The notes below the pieces were generated by a model. The model ran no database searches, was not told the DNA's origin, and saw only the letters and a program-made list of their open reading frames with translations. From the NCBI RefSeq assembly GCF_033472595.1, contig NZ_CP137642.1, positions 1,364,001-1,428,000 of the forward strand: a DNA stretch of 64,000 nucleotides, written 5' to 3'. The stretch is from Methanoculleus receptaculi (GTDB taxonomy: Archaea; Halobacteriota; Methanomicrobia; Methanomicrobiales; Methanoculleaceae). The stretch's first letter is position 1. Each line of letters starts with the position of its first letter. A program made the translations under genes and the position numbers. Positions 53,246-62,265 of this stretch are shown here, one piece after another.

Positions 53246-54477
53246 GACCTGTAAGCGTCCGCAATCTTCTCGATATCCGATCTGCTGTGCGCGGTGGAGA
53301 GAAAGTTCGTCTCAAACTGTGACGGCGGGAGGAAGACCCCTGCATCAAGCATCGCCTTCCAGAACCGTGAGAACGCCTCCCTGTCACACTCCTGGACGTC
53401 CCTGTAGTTCCGGGGGGGCGCCTCCCTGAAGAAGTGCTTGAAGAGCGAGCCCGTCCTGACAAACGAGCCCCTCTGCGCATCCACTGTGGCCTCCTCGATC
53501 GCCCGCGCCGCCTCATCCAGGTGCTGGTAGACCTCCGGGTGGGTGTGAAGCCAGCACAGCGTTGCATACCCCGCCGCAAGGCTTGCAGGGTTGCCGCTGA
53601 AGGTTCCGGCCTGGTAGACCGGGCCTGAGGGTGCGACCAGTTCCATGATATCGCGCCGCCCCCCGAACGCTCCGATGGGAAGCCCGCCACCGATGATCTT
53701 TCCAAATGTTGCAAGGTCTGGTTTAACCCCGTAACGCACCTGCGCACCCCCGATCCCGACCCGGTAGCCGGTGATCACCTCATCAAAGATCAGGAGGGTG
53801 TCGTGTGCGGCGGTGATCTCCCGGATATCAGCGAGATAGCCGTCCTCGGGCAGGACGGGGCCGATGTTTCCCATGATGGGCTCCACTATGAACGCGGCAA
53901 CATCCTCGTTCCCGGCGAGCAGGGTTTCAAGCGCCTCAGGGTCGTTGTATGGGACCTGCCGGGTGTGGGCAACAACGTCCGCCAGGACGCCTGCGGAGTC
54001 GGGCACTCCAAGGGTCGTCGCCCCGGAACCGGCCTTCACCAGGACAGCGTCGTGGGCGCCGTGGAACCCCCCCTCGACCTTGACGATATCCTGCTTTCCG
54101 GTGTAGCCGCGGGCAGCGCGGATCGCGGCCATCGTGGCTTCTGAGCCTGAAGAGACGAACCGGACCATACCTACCGCTGGATGGTCATCGACGATCCTCG
54201 CGGCAAGGTCTATCTCAAGCGGTGTCGGGGTGCCGTAGAGCCACCCCTTCTCAACCTGGCGCACGATTGCGTCCCTCACATCCGGGTGAGCGTGGCCGAG
54301 TATGAGTGGGCCGTAACCGAGACAGCAGTCGATGAACTCCATGCCATCGACGGTCATAAGACGCGATCCCGCCGCGCGTTCCACGTAGAACGGGTATGGC
54401 CTGATCGCCCTGACCGGGCTGCTGACCCCGCCGGGCATCAGTTGCTTTGCACGGGAAAAGAGGTCACTGCTCTTCAT
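53230..54477 (-). CDS. hemL: Glutamate-1-semialdehyde 2,1-aminomutase
   Basis: This 415-residue PLP enzyme converts glutamate-1-semialdehyde to 5-aminolevulinate. The PLP Lys is in [20 protein letters not shown] and [11 protein letters not shown] holds the cofactor Asp. The start [20 protein letters not shown] is typical. ATG 54477 is preferred, since upstream residues have no similarity. It overlaps hemB by 14 bases. Confidence 0.97.
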   Translation of the reverse strand: MKSSDLFSRAKQLMPGGVSSPVRAIRPYPFYVERAAGSRLMTVDGMEFIDCCLGYGPLILGHAHPDVRDAIVRQVEKGWLYGTPTPLEIDLAARIVDDHPAVGMVRFVSSGSEATMAAIRAARGYTGKQDIVKVEGGFHGAHDAVLVKAGSGATTLGVPDSAGVLADVVAHTRQVPYNDPEALETLLAGNEDVAAFIVEPIMGNIGPVLPEDGYLADIREITAAHDTLLIFDEVITGYRVGIGGAQVRYGVKPDLATFGKIIGGGLPIGAFGGRRDIMELVAPSGPVYQAGTFSGNPASLAAGYATLCWLHTHPEVYQHLDEAARAIEEATVDAQRGSFVRTGSLFKHFFREAPPRNYRDVQECDREAFSRFWKAMLDAGVFLPPSQFETNFLSTAHSRSDIEKIADAYRSCLFA

Positions 54478-55447
54478 CAAGCCACCTCGCTGCATCTTCT
54501 GCATAGTATGTGATGATAAGGTCGGCCCCCGCCCGTTTTATGGCTATGAGACTCTCGATGGCAACCGCCCTCTCGTCCAGCCAGCCGCGTTCTGCAGCGG
54601 CTTTGATCATAGCATACTCCCCGCTGACCTGGTAGGCGGCAACCGGCAGCCCTATCCGCTTCACGGAGGCCAGGATATCAAGGTAGATCCCGGCCGGTTT
54701 GACCATCAGTATGTCAGCACCCTCTGCGCTGTCGAGTTCCGATTCCATCACAGCCTCGCGTGCGTTCCCGGGGTATATCTGGTAGGTGGTCCTGTCGCCG
54801 AACGTAAACCCGGAGTCTGCTGCATCGCGGAATGGGCCGTAGAGGGCGCTTGCAAACTTCGATGAGTAGGACATGATCAGGGTGTCTGTATGCCCGGCAG
54901 AGTCGAGAGCCTGCCGGATCGCCCTGACCATGCCATCGAGCATGCAGGAAGGCGCGACGATATCGGCACCGCTCTCTGCGTGTGAGACGGCGATCCGCGC
55001 CATCAGGTCAAGCGAGGGGTCGTTTAAGAGGTCGGGGCCATCGGCGGTCTCTCCGACGATCCCGCAGTGGCCGTGGTCGGTGTACTCACAGGCGCAGAGA
55101 TCGGTTATTACCGCCATACCTCCAAGCCCTCTCTTGATCCCCCTGACAGCCCGCTGGACAACGCCGTCGCTTGCGTATGCCGCGGTCGCCCCGCTGTCTT
55201 TCTCCGCCGGGATGCCAAAGAGGATCACCGCCCGGATACCGCTATCCATGAGACGGCGGCAGTGGTCGAGAACGCCGTCCACCGGGTGGCGGAACTGCCC
55301 CGGCATCGAGGCGATCGGGATCGGCACATCTATCGATTCATCCACAAAGACCGGCGCGATCAGGTCTGTCTTTCGCAGTTCTGTCTCGCGGAGGAGCGGC
55401 TGGATGATCCGCCTGCGCCTCCGTCTCATTCTCTGTTCTGGAAACAT
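54464..55447 (-). CDS. hemB: Delta-aminolevulinic acid dehydratase
   Basis: This 327-residue enzyme condenses two 5-aminolevulinate molecules to porphobilinogen. The active-site lysines are in [20 protein letters not shown] and [19 protein letters not shown]. The metal site is [18 protein letters not shown], whose Cys residues mark a zinc-dependent type. It overlaps hemA by 22 bases; an ATG six codons in (55429) is possible. Confidence 0.97.
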   Translation of the reverse strand: MFPEQRMRRRRRRIIQPLLRETELRKTDLIAPVFVDESIDVPIPIASMPGQFRHPVDGVLDHCRRLMDSGIRAVILFGIPAEKDSGATAAYASDGVVQRAVRGIKRGLGGMAVITDLCACEYTDHGHCGIVGETADGPDLLNDPSLDLMARIAVSHAESGADIVAPSCMLDGMVRAIRQALDSAGHTDTLIMSYSSKFASALYGPFRDAADSGFTFGDRTTYQIYPGNAREAVMESELDSAEGADILMVKPAGIYLDILASVKRIGLPVAAYQVSGEYAMIKAAAERGWLDERAVAIESLIAIKRAGADLIITYYAEDAARWLDEEQ

Positions 55448-56697
55448 GATTCTCCCCGGGTAATTGCCCTTATCAGGGTCTCTGCCGTGTTTAGATCGCC
55501 GCGTTCCGCGCTTGTCCGGATGGCCGTGGTCACGTCCGCCAGGAGTTTTTTGGTGAGCGCTCTCGTCAGGTCGTCGACTATTGTCTGCGTGCGTTCGTCC
55601 ACCATCCCGAGTCGGGCGAGCGCACGGTCGCGTTCACGCCCACGGATCGACTCCGCCCACGTGTAGAGGAGGGCGAGCATCTCGTCGGCCGCCGTCCGGC
55701 GGAGGAGCCGGATGAAATGCTCAAGTTCCTCCTCGATTATCTGGCGCGCCCGGTTGGCCTCGTCCCTCCTGGAGGCCATGGCAGCCTCGTTGACGCTACG
55801 GAGGTCGTCGATGGTGAAGAGGTGGACGCCCTCGATCTCGCGCACACCCTCCTCGATGTCGCGCGGCTGGGCGATATCGATCAGGATCAGGTGGCGGGGC
55901 TGGCGGTCGAGCGGCCAGAGGCGTTCTTTCATAGCCTCACGGACACCCTCCGTCCGGATTACCGGGTGCGGTGCGGCGGTGCATGATATGACGACGTCGG
56001 AGAGAGCGATGTAGCGGTAGAGGTCATTGAAGTTGACCGCAAGTCCCCCGATCTTCTCTGCAAGCATCACAGCGCGGTCGTAGGTTCTGTTGGCGACGTA
56101 GATTGCGGTGAGGCCTTTCGCGGCCAGGGCCTGCGCCACCAGCACCCCCATCTCCCCGCTGCCTACCACCAGGATGTGCCGGTCGCTCAGGGTGCCAAGG
56201 AGTTTCTCTGCAAGCGCCACCGCAGCGGAACCGACTGAGACCGCGCCGCGGTTGATCCCTGTCTGGCGCCGGACCCTGACACCTGCATGCACGGCCTTGG
56301 TGATGCAGAGTTCGATTGCAGCACAGGATGTTCCTGCCTTCTCCGTGGTTGCAAGCGCCTGTTTGAGCTGACCCAGGATCTGGTCCTCGCCGACTATCAG
56401 GGAGTCGATACCGGCGGCCAGTTCCAGGAGGTGGCGGGGCACGGCCTCGCCCTCGATGAGCGTAAACCCGTCCCTCCCCATCTCGTGCAGGAACTCTTCA
56501 AGGCTACGTCCATCCCCCTGCACCAGTACCTCAACGCGGTTGCAGGTCTGGAGCAGGAGCACGCCGCGGAACCGTTCCCGCGCTTCGCGGAGAAAAGCCG
56601 TCTCGTCAGGGAACCTGAACGCCTCAAGCGTGGCGATGTCGGCGGTGTGGTGGCTGACGCCCGCGATAGCGAGGGGGATCATGAGCGGTTCAGGCAT
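55426..56697 (-). CDS. hemA: Glutamyl-tRNA reductase
   Basis: This 423-residue enzyme reduces glutamyl-tRNA to glutamate-1-semialdehyde, the first step of the pathway. The catalytic Cys is in VLLLQTCNRVEVLVQGDG, followed by GEDQILGQLKQALATTEKAG and the NADPH-binding LVVGSGEMGVLVAQALA-like segment (HILVVGSGEMGVLVAQAL). The C-terminal dimerisation helices are present. Start candidates are ATG 56697 and 56682; the first overlaps the preceding gene by 8 bases. Confidence 0.96.
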   Translation of the reverse strand: MPEPLMIPLAIAGVSHHTADIATLEAFRFPDETAFLREARERFRGVLLLQTCNRVEVLVQGDGRSLEEFLHEMGRDGFTLIEGEAVPRHLLELAAGIDSLIVGEDQILGQLKQALATTEKAGTSCAAIELCITKAVHAGVRVRRQTGINRGAVSVGSAAVALAEKLLGTLSDRHILVVGSGEMGVLVAQALAAKGLTAIYVANRTYDRAVMLAEKIGGLAVNFNDLYRYIALSDVVISCTAAPHPVIRTEGVREAMKERLWPLDRQPRHLILIDIAQPRDIEEGVREIEGVHLFTIDDLRSVNEAAMASRRDEANRARQIIEEELEHFIRLLRRTAADEMLALLYTWAESIRGRERDRALARLGMVDERTQTIVDDLTRALTKKLLADVTTAIRTSAERGDLNTAETLIRAITRGESCFQNRE

Positions 56698-57316
56698 GGA
56701 GGTACCTCGTGATCGCGAGTTCGCGTGCACGGCCGTAATCAAGGGCCAGCAACTCCCGGATCTCGTCATCCAGCAGGATCTTCCAGAGGGTGCGTGATCG
56801 CTCTGCCTGCACCGGTTCGGTCTCCCGGAGGATTGAGCGCATCTCTTCCTGCAGGTCGATCATCCGATCCAGGTCTGCATACTCCGACTCAAGCCTCATC
56901 CGGAGGTAACGTGATACGGCAGGGCTCTTTCCGCCGGTGCTGATAGCGATGAGGTAGTTGCGTCCCCGGACGACCGAGGGGATGATGACGTCGCCGGGTT
57001 TTCCCGCGGCGTTGTTGAAGAGGACGCCGGCCGAGGCGCAGAGTCTTCCTATACGGTTGTTGAGGGCCGGATCGGGTGTTGCGGCTACCGCAAGGAATGC
57101 GCCATCCAGGAGTTCCACGATTGCATCATCCGGGAGAGAGGCGAGGTCGGTCTCGTGCCGCCTGACCGAAAGACCGTCAAACCGTGGTGAGAAAGAACGA
57201 CTGATCACCGTCACCTCCGCTTCATGCTCGAAGTGCGCAGCCTTCCGGGCACCGACACCGCCTCCACCGAAGATGAGCACCCTCCTGCCGGTCAGATCAA
57301 GCATGAGAGGGATCAT
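56690..57316 (-). CDS. Precorrin-2 dehydrogenase / siroheme synthase N-terminal domain
   Basis: This 208-residue protein is the dehydrogenase/ferrochelatase part of siroheme synthase. It has the NAD-binding start GRRVLIFGGGGVGARKAAHF, followed by FLAVAATPDPALNNRIGRLC and FNNAAGKPGDVIIPSVVRGR, and the later ISTGGKSPAVSRYLRMRLE segment. It takes precorrin-2 towards sirohydrochlorin for siroheme, F430 or haem. It is the first gene of the hem operon. ATG 57304 is an alternative start. Confidence 0.92.
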   Translation of the reverse strand: MIPLMLDLTGRRVLIFGGGGVGARKAAHFEHEAEVTVISRSFSPRFDGLSVRRHETDLASLPDDAIVELLDGAFLAVAATPDPALNNRIGRLCASAGVLFNNAAGKPGDVIIPSVVRGRNYLIAISTGGKSPAVSRYLRMRLESEYADLDRMIDLQEEMRSILRETEPVQAERSRTLWKILLDDEIRELLALDYGRARELAITRYLHA

Positions 57317-57512
57317 TCGTTCTATAGTGTGGTGAATAGACTACATTAAGGTGTTGAAATGCCGGTTTCACCAAGAAACTGGTGGATCCACCGGGAGCAT
57401 CTCTCCCTGAGACCTGTTCCCGGTCAAGTTTATACTTTTTCATGCCTGGTCTTGAAGATGGTGAAATGCCGCGCGGAAAGGCTCTTACTCTCCAGGAGAT
57501 GAATCAATATGT

Positions 57513-58205
57513 GTGGTCGCCGTCGAGCCGCTTCTGATCCTTGCCCTGGCACTGGCGCCGGGTGTGTTCTGGGCGTGGTACTTCTACCGGAGGGACAGAT
57601 TCGAGCCCGAACCGGCGGCCATGGTCGTGAAGATCTTCATCCTGGGTCTCCTGGTCACGTTTCCTGTTGCCTTCACCGAGGGATTCATCGGTCTCTTCAT
57701 AGCGTCCCCCATTCTCATGGGCGCCGTTGTAGCACCCATGGTCGAGGAGTACGGCAAGTTTGCGGTTGTGCGCCGGTTTGCCTGCCAGAACACCGAGTTT
57801 GACGAACCGATGGACGGTATCGTCTACGCCGCTGCCGCTGCGCTCGGGTTGGCAACGTTTGAGAACGTTCTCTACGTCTTTTCGGCTTACCTGACCTCTC
57901 CCTCACTTGCGTTCAGCACGGTCATCGTGCGTGCGATCTTCTCGGTCCCGGGGCATGCGCTCTTTGCCGGGGTCTGGGGCTACGCTCTCGGTCAGGCCCG
58001 GTTCGCGCCCGCCGAGAAGCGACCCTCCCTCATCCGTCGGGGGCTCGTTCTGGGGATGGCGCTGCACGGCATATTCAATCTCCTGCTCATCTCCGCAGAA
58101 ATCATCGCTTACGCCATGGCTGCGTTCATCCTGGTCCTGACACCTGGTCTCTGGATGCTTGCGAACCGGAACATAAGGCGGGCTCTGCGGAAGGGGCACC
58201 GTTGA
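57513..58205 (+). CDS. PrsW-like intramembrane metalloprotease
   Basis: This 230-residue membrane protein has the PrsW/CAAX-like motif: APMVEEYGKFAVVRRFAC (the EExxK pair), FENVLYVFSAY and PGHALFAGVWGYALG, and LGMALHGIFNLLLISAE with a His. About seven hydrophobic segments are visible. Such proteases cleave membrane substrates in signalling. It starts at GTG 57513; GGAGAT upstream at 57495 is a possible ribosome binding site. It is divergent from the hem operon. Confidence 0.75.
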   Translation: MVAVEPLLILALALAPGVFWAWYFYRRDRFEPEPAAMVVKIFILGLLVTFPVAFTEGFIGLFIASPILMGAVVAPMVEEYGKFAVVRRFACQNTEFDEPMDGIVYAAAAALGLATFENVLYVFSAYLTSPSLAFSTVIVRAIFSVPGHALFAGVWGYALGQARFAPAEKRPSLIRRGLVLGMALHGIFNLLLISAEIIAYAMAAFILVLTPGLWMLANRNIRRALRKGHR

Positions 58206-58307
58206 GACGAGCGGCGGTGCACAACCGCCGCAGCGGGCAGGTCTTCGATAGGCTTATTAGCCTGAAAAACTCATCCTCTTAGGCACACAGTGCGAAAGCA
58301 CAGGCGT

Positions 58308-58379
58308 GCGCCGATAGTGTAGTGGTTATCACTAGGCGTTGCCAACGCCTAAACCCGGGTTCGAGTCCCGGTCGGCGCA
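58308..58379 (+). tRNA. tRNA-Gly (GCC)
   Basis: The sequence folds into a cloverleaf with acceptor arms GCGCCGA and TCGGCGC, an anticodon loop with GCC within aggcgttgccaacgcct, and a T-arm with ccgggttcgagtcccgg. The 3' CCA is not encoded. The D-arm is agtgtagtggttatcact. No intron was seen. Confidence 0.97.
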
Positions 58380-58479
58380 TTCCAGCGTCAGGCTGGAATC
58401 TCTTCTTCTCTTGCACACGGATAACTTGCTATGTGGAGACCGTAGCCGGGCAGTGAGTTATGATAAGTCCCGGTAGCCG

Positions 58480-59190
58480 TGGCAGGGGACGAGACAGGAT
58501 TTCGGCAGGGTGTTCACATCAAGCCGTGGAGATGCTCTCCCCGGCAGTGCATCGATGGGATATCACCCCGCGGGGGTGGGGCTGACGGGGAGGGGGTGGA
58601 TCACCCCCTCCCCTCTCTCCTGCATCTCCGATTGAACGGTGTTCATAGACCACCCCCACCTCCCGGCGCGTTCCGCGCCTCCTCCCGCCCCCTGCAAGGG
58701 GGCGGGCAGTTGATTGGCGATTGGCCCGGATAGAGTGCACGGGGAGTGGAGGCAGGAACTTCGGGGGGGTGTCGGGTGAGACCGCGAAGAGACTGCCAGA
58801 TCCCCCGGCACCGTATCGATGGGATATCGCCCCCCCTGGGGGAGGGGCTGACGGGGAGGGGGTGGAACATCCCCCTCCCCTGTCTCATGCGTCTCCGATT
58901 GAACGGTGTTCATAGACCACCCCCACCTCCCGGCCGCTCACGCGGCCTCCGCCCGCCCCCTGCAAGGGGCGGGCGAGTGTTTGGCGATTGGCCCGGTGGC
59001 CGTGCCATGGGACGAGACAGGATTTCGGCAGGGTGTTCACATCAAGCCGTGGAGATGCTCTTCCCCGGAGACTGTATCCATGGGGAATCGCCCCGTGGGG
59101 GTGGGGCTGACGGGGAGGGGGTGGAACATCCCCCTCCCCTGTCTCATGCGTCTCCCGTTGAACGGTGTTCGCTGGATCACCCCGCCAGGA
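58480..59190 (+). repeat. Tandem array of about 265-bp GC-rich units
   Basis: Three units start near 58480, 58735 and 59000. Each contains catcgatgggatatc-like sequence, ggggctgacggggagggggt, the complementary C-run, and gattgaacggtgttc. The first two end with cgcccgccccctgcaagggg, its complement and ttggcgattggcccgg. The runs pair as strong hairpins (for example ggggagggggtggaacatcc with its mate), and no ORF was accepted. It may be a non-autonomous element or a structured RNA. Diverged copies are at 4790, 49065, 50990 and 61310. Confidence 0.85.
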
Positions 59191-59217
59191 AAACGTCCCG
59201 GGACCTTTAACTTGCGG

Positions 59218-59362
59218 GGGTGAAGGGGGCGGAGCGGGAAGTCCCCGGTCTTCTGGCCGGGGATGAAAGTGGAGCCAAGACCTCTACATCACATCTCTGT
59301 GGTGCACGTGTTGACCATGATAGCCGGGAAGCCCCGCCCGAGAGGCGCGGGGTAGTTCACTC
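59218..59362 (+). ncRNA. Two-hairpin element with IS200/IS605-like ends
   Basis: A first hairpin pairs TCCCCGG at 59242-59248 with CCGGGGA at 59257-59263, in the context gcgggaagtccccggtcttc and ggggatgaaag. A second pairs CCCCGC near 59332 with GCGGGG, and ends in ggtagttcac. Both are like the terminal hairpins of IS200/IS605 elements and the omega-RNA regions of TnpB genes, but no tnpA or tnpB gene is near. It ends one base before the fae stop codon. It may be a non-autonomous remnant or an orphan guide-like RNA. Confidence 0.45.
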
Positions 59363-59866
59363 TCACGCAAAGGGATGCTTCGCAGTATCTTTCTGTGCGA
59401 GCACGTCCTTCATCTTCGGCTCGCCTCTTATCGCCCGGTGAATTGCGGTCTTCGTCGCCTCGTAGTTCCAGTCGTAGATCTTCTTCTTGTCCTTTGCATC
59501 CCACTCTATGAAGACCGATGCTATGATCAACAGGTTATCGGCCTCTGCCTCCGGGATGATCCCTTCAGCAACGCTGTCCACTACCGCCTTCGCGACGGCT
59601 GCCTGGGCAGGCCCGAAGATCAGGAGAGCCTGGTCTGCATTCTTGATGGTTACCTTGTTGACCATCAGCGTCGATGGTTTTGCCGGAACGTTCGGTGTGA
59701 GCACCGCAAGAAGTGGTGTGTGCCCCCGTGCAGGCGATGCGAGCGCCGTGACAAACGCCTGCTCAACGCTGCTCCCTTTCTTGCCTATGACAAGATCGAT
59801 ATGAGCAACCTCCGGGCCTTCGCCAACAAGCGCTTCTCCAATCAATGCATGTTCAAAATCAACCAT
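59363..59866 (-). CDS. fae: Formaldehyde-activating enzyme
   Basis: This 167-residue protein condenses formaldehyde with tetrahydromethanopterin. It begins FEHALIGEALVGEGPEVAHI and includes GKKGSSVEQAFVTALASPAR and LLIIASVFIEWDAKDKKKIY. A GGAGGT ribosome binding site lies a few bases upstream of the ATG. In methanogens Fae is linked to formaldehyde detoxification or to pentose synthesis with hexulose-phosphate synthase. The IS605-like element borders its 3' end. Confidence 0.93.
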   Translation of the reverse strand: MVDFEHALIGEALVGEGPEVAHIDLVIGKKGSSVEQAFVTALASPARGHTPLLAVLTPNVPAKPSTLMVNKVTIKNADQALLIFGPAQAAVAKAVVDSVAEGIIPEAEADNLLIIASVFIEWDAKDKKKIYDWNYEATKTAIHRAIRGEPKMKDVLAQKDTAKHPFA

Positions 59867-60191
59867 GGTTTACTACCTCCTGAATATAATCGTGTCAATC
59901 TGGACCAGTAGAACAAAAAAGGTTGTGGATGGGGCAATCAGAGACAAAGGGGCGATGATGGGCGGGTGCTTCCACACGGTGCGGCCCTGGACGTTCAGAC
60001 GAGTCACCTTTCTCAGGCCACAAAACCATCATCATGCTCAAAGACCATATCCTTATATTCACCACTGAAGCAAATTACTCATAAATCAGAGGTGTTGAAA
60101 AGAGGTGTGTCTTTGCAACCTCTGCTGTCTCTGGCGCGGGTAGCAGAAAAAGATCTGTGTCAGAAAACGTACCAGCTGATGGAGGGCTGTT
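59867..60191 (+). other. Divergent promoter region of fae and ino1
   Basis: This gap holds the ribosome binding site of fae at its left edge and a TATA-like ccttatattc at 60051-60060 upstream of ino1. No gene was recognised. Confidence 0.45.
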
Positions 60192-61295
60192 GTGGATTCT
60201 ATCAAGATTGCAATAGTGGGTGTTGGAAACTGTGCCAGTTCCCTGCTCCAGGGGATTGAATACTATCGGGGAAAGAGCGAGAAGGACGCAATCGGGCTGA
60301 TGCACTGGGATCTCGGCGGCTACCGACCTTTTGATATTGAAGTGACCGCGGCATTCGATATCGATGCAAGGAAGGTTGGAAAGGACGTTGCAGAAGCGAT
60401 CTTCGCGCCTCCCAACTGCACCACAGTCTTCTGCCCGGAGGTGCCGAGAACCGGCGTGACCGTCCGGATGGGCCGGGTACTGGACGGCTTTCCGGAGCAC
60501 ATGCTCGACTACAAGGAAGATTGCAGGTTTGTTCTCGCCGACGAGGAGGAGGCGTCACGTGAGGATATAGTCCGGGAACTTGAGGACTCGGGCGCCGAGA
60601 TGCTGCTCAACTACCTCCCGGTAGGCTCGGAGAAGGCCGCAAGGTTCTACGCCGAGTGCGCGCTGGAGGCTGGTGTAGGGTTTATCAATAACATGCCGGT
60701 CTTTATCGCGAGCGATCCTGGCTGGGCAGAGAGGTTTAAGGAACGCCGCCTTCCGATCATCGGTGATGATATCAAGAGCCAGATCGGCGCCACAATCACC
60801 CACCGGGTTCTTGCCGATCTCTTCCGCCAGCGGGGTGTTGTGCTTGAACGGACCTACCAGCTGAACACCGGCGGCAACACAGATTTTCTGAATATGCTCA
60901 ACCGCGATCGCCTTGCCTCAAAAAGGAGGTCTAAGACCGAGGCGGTTCAGTCGGTCCTGAAAGAGCCCCTTGACGCTGACAACATCCATATCGGCCCGAG
61001 CGATTACGTCTGCTGGCAGAAGGACAACAAGGTCTGTTTCCTCAGGATGGAGGGGAGGATCTTCGGTGACGTCCCCATGTACCTCGACCTCCGCCTATCC
61101 GTTGAGGACTCCCCAAACTCAGGCGGGATAGTCATCGACGCCATCCGCTGCTGCAGGCTTGCCCTTGACCGGGGTATCGGCGGGCCGCTGATCTCTCCTT
61201 CAGCCTACTTCATGAAGCACCCTCCGGTGCAGTTCAGGGACGACGACGCCTACCATATGACTGAAGAGTTTATCCAGGGGCTCCGCGACTCCTGA
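60192..61295 (+). CDS. ino1: Myo-inositol-1-phosphate synthase
   Basis: This 367-residue enzyme makes inositol phosphate from glucose 6-phosphate with NAD; inositol is used in archaeal membrane lipids and as a compatible-solute precursor. The start KIAIVGVGNCASSLLQGIEY is the NAD-binding fold. IIGDDIKSQIGATITHRVLA, TYQLNTGGNTDFLNMLNRDR and SKTEAVQSVLKEPLDADNIH are family core segments, the last including the catalytic Lys region. It starts at GTG 60192. Confidence 0.92.
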   Translation: MDSIKIAIVGVGNCASSLLQGIEYYRGKSEKDAIGLMHWDLGGYRPFDIEVTAAFDIDARKVGKDVAEAIFAPPNCTTVFCPEVPRTGVTVRMGRVLDGFPEHMLDYKEDCRFVLADEEEASREDIVRELEDSGAEMLLNYLPVGSEKAARFYAECALEAGVGFINNMPVFIASDPGWAERFKERRLPIIGDDIKSQIGATITHRVLADLFRQRGVVLERTYQLNTGGNTDFLNMLNRDRLASKRRSKTEAVQSVLKEPLDADNIHIGPSDYVCWQKDNKVCFLRMEGRIFGDVPMYLDLRLSVEDSPNSGGIVIDAIRCCRLALDRGIGGPLISPSAYFMKHPPVQFRDDDAYHMTEEFIQGLRDS

Positions 61296-61309
61296 AACCC
61301 TGGAGAACG

Positions 61310-61440
61310 TCCCTTCATCGACCACTCCACCTCCCGGGGGGCCGTGCAACTGTCTTGGCGGTTGCCTCACGGAGAGCCATGCCGGGGGAGTGGAGATCTC
61401 CATCCTGACACCGTCTCGATGGAGAAAACCACACCTCAGC
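61310..61440 (+). repeat. Diverged copy of the GC-rich repeat
   Basis: The segments cgaccactccacctcccggg and gggggagtggagatctccat, then ccgtctcgatgg, are in the same order as in the 58.5-59.2 kb repeats. The hairpin runs are less regular. It fills most of the gap after ino1. Confidence 0.35.
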
Positions 61441-61473
61441 GGATGAACGAAAGAAGAGGGGATTCCAGGCGCC

Positions 61474-62121
61474 TCACTCGATGAGGACGAGCCCCACGGA
61501 TCTGATGTTGCCGTGCTCGATCTTGCCGTACTCAAGGTTCCTGCACGGGACTATATGGATATCCCAGCCTGCCCTTTTGGCGGTGGAAAATACATCTATC
61601 CCGGCAGCCTCCATGCTCGGCCGGACGAGGTCCATGTGCCGGCAGAGCCTGCGGATGCTCTCGTCAACAACACCCTCCCCTTCCTCTGCGACACAGTGGA
61701 GGTGCTCGCAGTATATGCAGGGGTATCCTCCGAACCCGAAGGCCTTCGGGAAATCATCGTAAAAAGCCGTCTTCTCCAGGAAATGCACCGTTGAGTTCAC
61801 CCACAGGATCAGGTCGCGCAGGAACGGGTGAAAGTCAAGCGGTATCTCTTCAGGTTTGAGGTCGGGATGCCCCGGTATACCCTCAAACTTGAGGAGCAGT
61901 CCGGTGCTGTACTCACCGATCATCTGCCGCGTCTCGGCGGGTGCGGGAGCATATGGCGGACAGGACATATGCTTCCCGTAACCCTTGCAGCCGTAGCGGC
62001 ACTTGAACCGCACCCACTCTGCGACCACGATCTCGTGGGCCGCTATCCGCCGCGGCTCCGCCCCCCGGTCTCGCGCCAGGGACGAGAGTTTCTCGATCTC
62101 CTCCTCCAGTTCGACCCGCAC
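61474..62121 (-). CDS. DUF2284 metal-binding protein
   Basis: This 215-residue protein has the DUF2284 cysteine pattern: VRFKCRYGCKGYGKHMSCPP near residues 37-56 and GYPCIYCEHLHC near 132-143. Such cysteine-rich methanogen proteins may bind an iron-sulfur cluster or corrinoid. The C-terminal GWDIHIVPCRNLEYGKIEHG is also conserved. Function unknown. Confidence 0.8.
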   Translation of the reverse strand: MRVELEEEIEKLSSLARDRGAEPRRIAAHEIVVAEWVRFKCRYGCKGYGKHMSCPPYAPAPAETRQMIGEYSTGLLLKFEGIPGHPDLKPEEIPLDFHPFLRDLILWVNSTVHFLEKTAFYDDFPKAFGFGGYPCIYCEHLHCVAEEGEGVVDESIRRLCRHMDLVRPSMEAAGIDVFSTAKRAGWDIHIVPCRNLEYGKIEHGNIRSVGLVLIE

Positions 62122-62265
62122 GTCTCCTCGCCTCGATGATGTGTATCATCCATATCCCACTATTTATAGGTTACTTGAGAACCGGGTCTGAGATCTCTCG
62201 GGCAAGGGAGAGATAAAACGCGAGGATCGGGGATCGAACTATGCCGTCATGGGCGAAATTGAGAC

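Noticed and set aside
58480-59190. A CRISPR array in the tandem repeats
   Set aside because: The units are about 265 bases long, contiguous and hairpin-forming, with no short repeat and unique-spacer pattern.
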